DNA from: Triops longicaudatus
Taxonomy: Eukaryota > Arthropoda > Branchiopoda > Notostraca > Triopsidae
Direction of reading: 5' to 3'
DNA: 64,000 nt
NCBI GenBank assembly: GCA_022885665.1
Contig: JAGQDJ010000260.1
Span: 2,046,001-2,110,000, forward strand
Part shown: in pieces, positions 1-8,800 of the stretch
Numbering within the stretch: position 1 is the stretch's first letter
Layout of the letters: each line of letters starts with the position of its first letter
The notes under the pieces: generated by a model
What the model was told of the DNA's origin: nothing
The model's database searches: none
The model's input: the letters and a program-made list of their open reading frames with translations, nothing else
Position numbers and translations under genes: made by a program

Positions 1-887
1 ACAGCAGAGCTGTTTGATTGTCAGTTGATTATAGCAGTGTCATAGTAGTCGTTTGTTTTTAACATCCAACTCTTATCAATTTGTCGCAGTAAGTGTCCAG
101 TTTTCCGACGGGAAATCTTCCTTAAATAACTGTTGTAAAGTTACATAGCTGCGAGAATATTTCCTGCGAAAAATTTTCCGGGAACATGTTTGTGTTTATT
201 TCCTTGAATTTTTGTTTTATTGTGAAAATACACTAAATTTTGCTTTTGTTACTGTTCACCTTTTTTCTTACAAATATTCATAGCCGGCGTAGAATCACGC
301 ATATTAAACTGTTCGTTTTATCTGAACGAAAACAGGCAAAGATTCCTGAAATTTGATGTTAAAAGACACGGCAAATGTTACTCGCAAGTTAACTTCAGAA
401 TCCCACAAGCACAAAGGATATCAATTGTATTTATCTGGTTTCGTAGGTGGACTCGTCAAAGATTGGAAAGCTTTAGAGTATTATTTGCGGTAAGCAACTT
501 GGATAATTGTTTATGCATTACGTGTATATCGCCCGGAAAAAATCGTCGATTTGCAGCATATTTCACGAAGATACCAGAAGATTGACGGTAAACCCAAGTT
601 TTCTTGGTATTTTTTATTCTTGTTTTTTTTTCAGTCGTAATGTCTTTCTGACCGTTTCACCGCAATAGGAGAAACCTACGCAGTTTAATGGAATAAAAAA
701 AAACGTTGTCCTGATTTAAAGCAGCCTAATCGAATCTATAATACCTTGCATAGACTTAACATCTTTTCGACTTATTTTTATGCAGTTTTTAATCCTGAGA
801 CGATTGGAGACAAAATGAAGTGCTCCAGGCGTAAGAAAACGTCCTAGATAGTCAATTGCCTATTCCAACCATTAAAAAAGAAAAGTC
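1..887. other. Left flank, no gene recognised
   Basis: No open reading frame of interest and no RNA gene is visible on either strand. The sequence is AT-rich and non-repetitive, apart from the T-run and hairpin listed separately. It precedes MRPL19 and probably holds its distal upstream region. Confidence 0.6.
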
Positions 888-915
888 TTTTTTTTTTTTT
901 TTTTTTTTTTTTTTT
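888..915. repeat. Homopolymer T tract (28 T)
   Basis: Uninterrupted run of 28 T on the + strand. On the - strand this would be a poly-A run. No recognisable retrocopy body or target-site duplication is attached, so it may be a simple homopolymer or an old retroposon tail. Confidence 0.9.
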
Positions 916-997
916 AGTGAAACTTCCACATTTAGATAGCTTAGGTAAGGCAAGATTTGCCGCCCAATTTTGAACTCCGGGACATCCGCCACCCTAG

Positions 998-1055
998 AAT
1001 GGTGAAACGGGAAACGCGTACCTAAGCGTTAGAAAGCGTTTCCCGTTTCGCCATT
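998..1055. repeat. Near-perfect 20-bp inverted repeat (hairpin)
   Basis: The left arm is AATGGTGAAACGGGAAACGC (998-1017). The right arm is its reverse complement in 19 of 20 positions (1036-1055), with an 18-nt loop. The one mismatch would be a G-U wobble in RNA. It lies about 90 bp before the MRPL19 start codon, in the probable promoter or 5' UTR. It could be a MITE remnant, a structured leader or a palindromic protein site. No second copy was noticed in the window. Confidence 0.85.
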
Positions 1056-1146
1056 TCAGTAGTTTCGGTTCAGACCTGCTGAGCAGCTGATCAACATCAA
1101 TAAACGTGTCTTTTGAAAAGGATCCGAAAAATATAGATTGAGAAGA

Positions 1147-2257
1147 ATGTTACGCAAATTTTCGTCCATTAGAAGAGGTATATTTCTGTGCATGGTCACT
1201 ATAAAATTCAACGACTTTTTCCTAGTTACAACGTCGTGTTACGTCCGACAAAGCGTAACTGCCGGCTTGCCAAATACAACTCACCAAGAAAGCCGGGAAG
1301 AAAACAATACCCCTTCAGACGGCCTACAAACGTCAAATCCTTACGCACAACATAGATTTTTGTACCCAGAATTTCTACCCTGCCCAAAATATGAATGGAG
1401 GAACAAGTTACGCGAACGTCTTGAACGAAATGACATGCTAAAGCGCCGAAGTGTCATTGAAATCCCCGAGTTTTATGTGGGCAGTATCTTAGCCGTTACA
1501 GTCACTGATCCGAATGCTACAAATAAGAATAATCGGTTTGTCGGGATATGCATTAATAGAAGTGGAGTAGGACTCAGAACTTCGTTCATATTAAGAAATG
1601 TCGTGGATCATCAAGGTGAGCTCCTTCGAAGAAACACCTACGTTCTTTTCGCTTAATGAGCTTTTTCTTAGGCGTTGAAATAATGTACGAGTTGTACTCG
1701 CCACTAATTTGCAAGATTGAAGTACTTCGTCTCGAGAAAAGGCTTGATGAGTCCCTGTTTTACCTTCGTGATGCTTTACCAGAATACAGCACGTTTCCTT
1801 TTGACATGGAATCGGAGCCGCATTTGGAAGGAACGGAAGTACCGGTGAATCCTATTAAAGTAAACATAGCTGACACATATTTTCCCAACTGGCGTATTTA
1901 ACTTGTGAAATTTCAGGTTAAACTACGCCCTAGACCCTGGCTTGAGAGATGGGAGCGTCAAAATTTGCAAGGTGTACAGGATTTGGGTCTCGAAGAACGT
2001 TTCTACAAAAGAGCAGAAGAACTGGCAACACCATGGGAGAAATACGATCTCATGAAAGACTACAGGTACGATTCCTTCCATTTTTCTACTACGCTATATT
2101 TATACTAAATTTTTACTGATTATTTTTCAGGTCTACTATAGCAGAAGAGGAACAGATACAAATTTACTCCGAAATCCATCCAATTCTCCAACAACAGGAA
2201 CAGGCGCGACGGAATGTACGGCGTAGGAAAACTTCTTCAGTCCCTTTCAAAGGCTAA
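1147..2257 (+). CDS. MRPL19: Large ribosomal subunit protein bL19m (mitochondrial L19)
   Basis: Mitochondrial ribosomal protein L19, a large-subunit component near the subunit interface, translated in the cytosol and imported. Proposed exons: 1147-1177, 1226-1615, 1672-1859, 1917-2065 and 2131-2257, giving 294 residues, close to the human length of about 292. All junctions are GT-AG and the frame is kept throughout. The N-terminus (MLRKFSSIRR, then VTTSCYVRQS) is basic with no acidic residue, as in a mitochondrial presequence. The core shows the L19 signature: IPEFYVGSILAVTVTDP, then RFVGICINRSGVGLRTSF, then a hydrophobic segment around VEIMYELYSPL. The basic C-terminus ends in RRKTSSVPFKG. 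The first intron (48 nt) is in frame and free of stops, so its retention would add 16 residues; I prefer the spliced form because it gives the cleaner presequence and the family length. ATG at 1147 is the first in-frame start. Confidence 0.93.
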
Positions 2258-2409
2258 TGTCGCAAGTGCTTAGTTACCGAGTTGATTACACAAGTTCATA
2301 AATCGAATCTGCGGGTTTTCATTTTTTGTATTTACAACTACCGTGAGCATTTGCTCCTTGCTGGCTTATTCTTTGAGTACATACATAAGTTTAGTACGTA
2401 GATGGTATG

Positions 2410-2537
2410 CAGGGGCGCAGCCAGGAATTTTTTTCGGTGGGTTCAACTTTTTCTTGATGCCTGCCACTGAGCTTACTTGCACACAAGAAAATAATTTCGG
2501 GGGCCCGGCCCCCCTCCCCCCCTTCGCTGCGTCCCTG
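2410..2537. mobile_element. Short TIR element, copy A (128 bp)
   Basis: Begins CAGGGGCGCAGC and ends GCTGCGTCCCTG, so the ends form a 12-bp terminal inverted repeat with one mismatch. The interior opens with CAGGAATTTTTTTCGG and ends in a C-rich stretch. It resembles copy B at 5092. The CAGGG ends are the kind seen on hAT-type non-autonomous elements, but the flanking 8-mers (ATGGTATG left, TTCCCTAC right) do not match, so no target duplication is preserved. It lies in the probable MRPL19 3' UTR or just after it. Confidence 0.7.
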
Positions 2538-2565
2538 TTCCCTACCTGAAAGAATTCTAAGAAAT

Positions 2566-2571
2566 AATAAA
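2566..2571 (+). promoter_or_regulatory. Possible poly(A) signal for MRPL19
   Basis: First AATAAA noticed after the MRPL19 stop, about 310 nt downstream. If used, the TIR element at 2410-2537 would be transcribed within the 3' UTR. A variant signal closer to the stop cannot be excluded. Confidence 0.4.
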
Positions 2572-2651
2572 TGAACAGCTCTAGTCTTCATAAAGGACAA
2601 GTGAACGATCAACATACCATAAGTAACATTTATTTCAAATAAGGAAAGGAA

Positions 2652-2692
2652 TGCAAAGCGCTTTGGCCGAGCGGTCTAAGCATCCAGAAGGA
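2652..2692 (+). repeat. tRNA-like fragment (SINE-like, truncated)
   Basis: Contains TTTGGCCGAGCGGTCTAAGC, matching the D-arm/A-box region of class II (Leu/Ser) tRNAs. The rest of the tRNA is missing. The flanking CATAAGTAACAT and TTTCAAA-type words also occur before the fuller copy near 2957, which suggests local duplication. Confidence 0.55.
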
Positions 2693-2839
2693 GGGAAATA
2701 TGTGATTTTTTGGTCTGGAAAAGCTTACTTTCAGGGGCAGAAATTATATAGTTAGTATGTAAAAAAGTTACGATGTTTTGTCTGAATAATAAATGTAAGC
2801 TACTGAATAATAAAGAAACTTCCTGCCAGAAATAATAGA

Positions 2840-2864
<25 letters not shown>
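2840..2864. repeat. AAT trinucleotide microsatellite (short)
   Basis: A short run of AAT/ATA units on the + strand, followed by an A-run. Confidence 0.85.
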
Positions 2865-2870
<6 letters not shown>

Positions 2871-2956
2871 CAGTACTGGTTGTCATCTGTAAGTTGCATA
2901 AGTAACATACCACTTCTAGGATTTATATTTCAAACAAGTTCATATAAGAGTAACTG

Positions 2957-3190
2957 TTATGGCCGAGCGGTCTAGCGCATTGCCTTGGAATCACAAGGCC
3001 GGTGGTGCGATTCCCCGTGCCAGAGGTTTGGTTTTTCAGAGGAAAAAAACCCTGACTATGCTCTGGCATGCTTCCTATGGTACCTGGTATATCCCAATAA
3101 AATGGAATTGCCAAGAGTACCACACGGGAAGCAGGAGAGGGGATAGGAAAGGGTGTACGAGACCTCGGAAAGCATGATGCTGGCATCGTG
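2957..3190 (+). mobile_element. Probable tRNA-derived SINE
   Basis: The 5' part is tRNA-like. The A box TGGCCGAGCGG is at 2960-2970 and a B-box-like GGTGCGATTCC is at 3004-3014 (one change from GGTTCGATTCC). Between them is a six-pair stem, GCCTTG with CAAGGC, around GAATCA. There is no proper acceptor stem and the loop is not a normal anticodon loop, so this is not a functional tRNA. The part after about 3020 is unrelated to tRNA, as expected for a SINE body. Its 3' limit is a guess. Confidence 0.6.
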
Positions 3191-3890
3191 CATCGCACTT
3201 TTTCCCATGTTATTCCTTATAGGATTTCGAAATTTTTGGCTCCTGAGACGCCCTAAGGGCATAATTTCATATTCAGGCTCAGTTTTCTCGCTTATTTGAA
3301 GGGCTAGCGCAATAATTTTTACAGTTTCGGAATCCTCTCGTCGAGGCTGACAATTTTGCATTCGTTAATTTCCAAATTGCAGACATGTCGGTTAATTAGG
3401 TTACGTCAGATTTACCAAATCTTTGTAATTCCAATAAAATTAATAAGTACGATAATAATTGTTCCAGTACAACAAACTTTTATTGGAAGAAATAAAATTT
3501 CTACTGTGGATTTGTCGCTGTCAAGCACGACTAATTCGCTAGAAATTTTATTACAAGCACTTTTCTTCTGTAAAAAAAATCGTGGTGCTTTTTCACGCAC
3601 CCCAATACACAAATACGGATACCTAATAGTATTTTTGAAAGTTCTGACGACCTCATAGCCGAAATCTTTTTATACATCCCGACTGGCCTGAAATAAAGTA
3701 TTTTCACGATGAAAGAAGGTAAAATATAATAATCACGCAAAACTTTTGGCATAAATGTGTGTGTATCACGTTTTGATTCGCTGTAACAAAAAACACGCAA
3801 TTTTACATTCTTGGAAATAATATAACAAGAGACAATAAGACCACTTTAGTCAAGGGAAATCATACACAATGAAATCAAAACATGAATTAA
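3191..3890. other. Intergenic, nothing recognised
   Basis: Open frames of about 65-100 codons occur on both strands here (for example 3356-3658 + and 3531-3800 -), but they resemble no family and have low-complexity, AT-biased composition. No RNA gene is seen. Confidence 0.5.
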
Positions 3891-4230
3891 TTACAAATTC
3901 CATCCGCGAATCACGTTGGGACCAAAAGTTTTCCATTCCTGCTGTGTCACCATTGCTTGCTCGAACCCTTCGCTATTCGCTAGAACACTTGCTCCAATAT
4001 ACGACGCATGATACCGATTCGGAGATGCGTGAACCTTTATAAAAATATTATAGTAATAAAATCGATAAATAAAAAGATATCGTCTCGTTTTACCTTAGGC
4101 TGAATGTTTGTTGGTGCGAAACGTAATAACTCGGATTTAAGTCTCGGTACAAATCCTGGACGCATGCTCACCACCAGTTACGAAAACACTCTTCCACGTG
4201 TGTTTCCTAATGTCAATTCTACTTTCCTAG
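3891..4230 (-). pseudogene. Actin-family (actin-related protein) C-terminal fragment, frameshifted
   Basis: Two exon-like blocks on the - strand read as the C-terminus of an actin-fold protein. The upstream block (about 4230-4094) gives IDIRKHTWKSVFVTGG and, in another frame, PGFVPRLKSELLRFAPTNIQ. These correspond to the actin segments DVDIRKDLYAN..SGG and PGIADRMQKEI. The next block (4034-3891), after a GT-AG intron, gives NRYHASYIGASVLANSEGF and ends VTQQEWKTFGPNVIRGWNL then stop. Between TGG and PGF there are 10 nt where the actin fold needs about 12, so the frame breaks. The 5' three quarters of an actin are absent, because another gene lies directly upstream. I read this as a pseudogene fragment. 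A sequencing indel in a real gene with unseen exons is the alternative. The actin-related subtype is unresolved. Confidence 0.6.
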
Positions 4231-4259
4231 TGGCATAATTAGCATTATTTTTCAATGTT

Positions 4260-4265
4260 TTTATT
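4260..4265 (-). promoter_or_regulatory. Poly(A) signal AATAAA for the small - strand gene
   Basis: AATAAA on the - strand, 50 nt beyond the stop codon of the 4315-4877 model. The position is typical and supports that 3' end. It also separates that gene from the actin-like fragment. Confidence 0.5.
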
Positions 4266-4314
4266 GGTAGGCAAAAGTTACTTGGACAGCTTTCCAGAAC
4301 GTGTTTGTGCGTTT

Positions 4315-4877
4315 TCAGGTGAGTAGTTTGTCTAAGTAGCCTTCGATGTTTGTATATTGTTCTCCAGAAGCGTCAAACGGAAGAGGTGTCATAATTTTGT
4401 ACAAGTAGTTCAGCAACGCTGTCTGAAAAGTAAAGTAAAATATTAAAATAAAATACTAAAAATATTAAAAATGTGCAACATATGACGAAGCTCAACTTAC
4501 AGGGTCCAATTTCTTCGTAATGGCTCTAGGACTTAGTAAATCGGGGTCCATTGAACCAATTGCTTATGAATAGGTTCCACAGCCTCGTTAGATTGGAAAA
4601 GCTTTCCAACATGTGACGTGCTGCGGCTTTAAAGGTATCAAATCGTTGGAGTTTTCAGTCACAAAAACCGGAGAGGCGAACTTCTTCTTCGATACTGGTT
4701 CGGCTGGAGCCACTGTCACTACCGGCATCGCTCAATGGCTCCTTCAAGCTTCTATTGCTGTTGGTATGCGTTGTCATTGCTCTTTCGATAGCTTCTTCGA
4801 TTTGGGTAGACTCAGATGGATTTCTTAGCACTTTCACGGACGAAAGCAACTTTTGTTCGATAGCGAATCGTTTCTGC
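4315..4877 (-). CDS. Unrecognised gene, 3' exons of a hypothetical protein
   Basis: I do not recognise the family. Three blocks join in frame with GT-AG signals: about 4877-4723, 4562-4501 and 4422-4315. The first reads KRFAIEQKLLSSVKVLRNPS, then EEAIERAMTTHTNSNRSLKE. The second gives AIGSMDPDLLSPRAITKKLD. The last gives TALLNYLYKIMTPLPFD and ends GYLDKLLT then stop. Composition is mixed, with helical and charged stretches, and looks coding. A poly(A) signal follows the stop by 50 nt. The 5' end is unknown: the first block may start at an acceptor near 4880. The first intron (160 bp) has a poor pyrimidine tract. Alternatively ATG at 4551 begins a 52-residue protein. A second open frame overlaps 4723-4590, so a degraded gene is also possible. 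Confidence 0.35.
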
Positions 4878-5091
4878 ACTGCAGCTTGTTTTTTTTAGAT
4901 TACAACCCAAGCATTGCATAGCCACCTAGCGGTCAGAATATGTAAATTGGCGCGACGATCAAATCTGTTGTCTAGATATGAGGGGACGTGTGAAAACGGC
5001 CAGCCCTTATACCAAAACGACCAATCCTGAATACACGAATAAACTGAGAACCGTGCCAAAGGCGTGCTTGCTGTTGGGAAACCTTCCCTAC

Positions 5092-5166
5092 CAGGGGCGC
5101 AACCAGGAATTTTTTCGGGGGGCGGGGGGTGGGGGTGGGGCGGGCTCTCCATTCGCTGCGCCCCTG
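5092..5166. mobile_element. Short TIR element, copy B (75 bp)
   Basis: Starts CAGGGGCGCAACCAGGAATT and ends GCTGCGCCCCTG, so the outer 12 bp are inverted repeats with one change. The G-rich middle replaces the longer interior of copy A. The left flank TTCCCTAC is identical to the right flank of copy A at 2538-2545; the right flank GTCTTAAG is not shared. No coding capacity. Confidence 0.7.
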
Positions 5167-5841
5167 GTCTTAAGAGATTTAACAAAAAAGATGATTGGAA
5201 GACTAATTAAAAACTACAGCAACGTAGATTTTGAAATACATTTTATTATAAGGTCGTTGTATAAAAACATTTAAATTTGTCACTTGTGAACAAATTCAGG
5301 ACACAGCATTCTTTTACTATAAACAAAACTGAAAAGATGCAGATATTTCTAATATAATCTCGTAAATTTTTTAAAACATTCCTCAGTCGGAAAATAGCCT
5401 TTTCTCGAGAACATGACAGCGAAAGTGACTTGTTCGAAACAAATGAAACTACGAACTGAAAAGGTTCGGAAATGAAAATATGATAATAGTTCATATAATT
5501 GTCTTCACGACACCCTCCGGCAAAGAATGCGCACAAATCCGTAAAATGAATCCCCCAATGACCAATTTATCCCAGCGCACTTAACGCATTATAAAAATAC
5601 GCAATGTTTACTGCGATTTCAAAAAGTTTCGAGTGGAACATAAAGTAAATTTCAACGAGAAGATTAAATCGCAAATCTGTATATAAAAACTACTATTCCT
5701 TCGTTGCTGGTTTGACAGCGTCCTAGTGTCTCAAGGTCAAGATTTTTGAACGTGAATATAATGGGTAGTATAAATAACACTGGTGAATTCAGACAGTCAG
5801 TGAGATCACTCAAAATTACTCATTATGTACACAACGAAATT
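5167..5841. other. Intergenic, downstream of the SKAP gene
   Basis: This holds the 3' flank of the - strand adaptor gene. No clear AATAAA was found close to its stop. The open frame at 5246-5536 (-) resembles nothing known and is probably chance. Confidence 0.5.
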
Positions 5842-8800
5842 TTACACATCGACGTTAGAAAAGTCATCCGTTAATGTTAAAGTGAGGGTGGGAGAAGCTG
5901 GAGCGCAGCTAATTAAGTACTCCTTGGGCATGAGGCCTTCTTTCCCCCTTGCTCGAACTTTCCACAAGATGGCTCCTTTGCTCAAAACCAACACGCGTTC
6001 GCCGGCATGAACGTTAATTTCATTTGCATTCTGTGCCACGTACGCCCATCTTGTCTTCCACCACTCGTTACCTATACTACATTCTTCCTTAGCGAAATTC
6101 TTCGCCACTTTCATCACCGGTTTACTAGGCAGGGCTGCGGTCGCAATCTCTTCATAAACTTCCTCATGTTGGGTAACATCTGTCATGGATGACTTAATGT
6201 TCACGGTTGAAACTAAAGCTTTGTTGGGCGAATTAGGTTGACTCTTTGACAAAAATGGTCCAGGCGGACGTGGAGGACCTTTCTTGGGCGTATTAGTCTG
6301 ACTCACCACCTCTTTGACTAGTCCTTCTTCCGGTGCTACCAGATTATTGTTGCTACTACATTGTTTGAGCCTGTCTAAGGCTTGAGTCACCACCGGTCCC
6401 GCTGAAGTGATCAATTTCGGTTCGTTCTTCATTTTGGCGGCAAAAGTCCTGCCTACGGATTTGCTCCACGTTTTGCTCCAAGTGATGTCCTTGGTCACGG
6501 GTTTTTCGATCCTACTATCGTCAGAGGCCGATTTCCGTTGAATGAACGTAGCAATCTTGCTTACATTCGACTTGGCTACAGTTCTTTCAGAAACGTCGCT
6601 GACGGGTTTCGGGTTTGGAACGTCGTCATAAAGCTCCCCCGTAACGACAACGTTCATTGTCTCGTTTAGCGGCCGGTTAGAGGTCGGCACGTCATACGTG
6701 GTAGGTTGACATGAATTTTGGTTGATTTCCCGGTTAAGCCACAAGCGACGTGCCGAACTGGGCTTTAAGGACGTAATAGGCGTATCATACGTCACAGACT
6801 CTACGGAGTGATTCGACTGACGATTGGATTCCGAGCTGGTCGAATGCCGGACTGAAGTCGGATCAGACTTCAAAGACATAGAACTATCGGAGAAGCCGTC
6901 CGAGTGACTCCGAACGTGATGGGGTTGAATTTTCTCTACCGATTGGCACGGGCCAACTCGTAACGAACTTTGCGCGAATGTCAGACCGTGACCTCTCACG
7001 TGATCGTCCGCTATGGAATTGTAGATATCCTCTTCTCCTTCCTTAGCCTCAAGGTCTTCCTCGGATTCGTAGTCAAAGGGAATAGGACTAGGGTTGATGT
7101 ATTCGTAAGCTTTTTCCTGGTTATTTGCTACGATATGGACACTGAAACTTGGCTCGCTTGCGGGTGTTACAGCTACTGGGGCGCATACGTCATCATAATT
7201 TTCTTCGCCAGGCAAAGACGGTAAGCGACGTGCTCGCATGGACTGGTTATCCTGGTTCCTACCAAGCGGCTCTCGTTCTGAATGAACCTGAACTACTTCG
7301 ACGACGACGTGGCTGTTCACAGCGGCGCCACTGGTAGGAACGTCATAGGTAGGACTCTCTTTGGTGCAGCACTCGATGGCAGCGTTTAGAGCGGTCAACC
7401 ATTGATTTATCTCGTCTTTCGTCTTTGCGGCAAACTAAATTGGAAAAGTAATTTTAAAAAAATAATAATTAATAATGTAAATGTAACGTCGGCTTATACA
7501 ACTAGGAAGTTGGGTAAAAGATTCGCACTGTACCTCGTGGGTAGTTTTTCCGGGTCCTACTAAATGGAACGGGTGGAGTCGTAACCGCTTAGCGTCTAAG
7601 CCTACCTTAGACGCGGTACGGACTTCATAACCGTCTAAACTAATGACTAGTTTAGGTTTGGGATCGTTATCATTAGCAAAGAGGAACAAGTAATTCGGGA
7701 TCAAGACTGCAAAGTGTCTTCTCCAGACAGACACGAGCTTCACTCCACTTCGGCGCTTCAGCGAACCCGAGAAGAGGTTCTTGGATAAGGCTTCTTGGGC
7801 ACTCATGGCTATCGTCACGTCGTTATTGGATTCACCGGCGTTGGTGAGCACGCTGATTTCACTGAAAGCGCTACGTAACGAAACGTTATCCTCCGCCACG
7901 TGGGTATTGACATAACAAACTTCGGAATCTCTGTTTTCGTTGTTGTTGCTGATACATGATCTTCGTTGGGTGTTCACGTAAAAATCTGTATGATCTACAG
8001 GTCCCTTCGGTGACTGGGGATCTTCGAAAGGTTCATACATATCTTCCGATACTGTCAGTGATTTGGGCTCGGATTCTGGAATGAGGATAATGAACCGGTT
8101 ACAATTCCATATAAAATCTGATTAAAATATCAGAGTTTAGTTACAGTATTCCGCTCTGCTAGCTTTACCTAAAGGACTGTTTTGGGCTTTCGAGCCAAAG
8201 AATGACGTAAGAGCCGGATCAGATGCCATGTCGATGTAACACTCCAGGCCTAAGCCACTCTCTTGGGAAGCTTTTGAACTCCTTCCCCATATGGAAGTTA
8301 CTTTGGTAAGTAACTTATGTTTCTGTTCCAGTGCTGATGGAGACAAAGCCTCGGCTGATAGCGTCGTTTCCAAAAAGTCGACGACATCTGAAAACAACAC
8401 CAGAACCAACACTTTATATAAACTTTCCCAAGCTAACTTTTTCATGGAAATGAGGCAAACATGACGTAACGTTACAAACAAACTAACACTGATCGTCTTA
8501 TATACGATGCCAAATGGTAATTGTTACAAAACATAATAATAATAATAAAAAATACGCAAAGCTCTTAGACAAGCTTCAACAAGAAGTGAACCCCTTATAT
8601 AATTTGTATGTAAACTCGAGACGCTTACGAATCATCATTGCAAAGAATTCAGATCGAAGTGACATGTCTTAGAGGGGAGAAGTCGAGAGAGTACAAAACC
8701 GTTCTTAAGAATGGAGATTCTAGAAGGCGTTGGCGTTGTCTTACGCGTCGAAGCGTCACTTCCGCAGTTTCGCCTTCCCTCCATTCTTCTAATTGCTCCA

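Noticed and set aside
2960..3030. Functional tRNA-Leu or tRNA-Ser gene
   Set aside because: No acceptor stem, abnormal anticodon loop and altered B box.
2959..3198. Open frames on both strands across the SINE-like unit
   Set aside because: The reading frames cover A and B boxes and the SINE body; no family resemblance.
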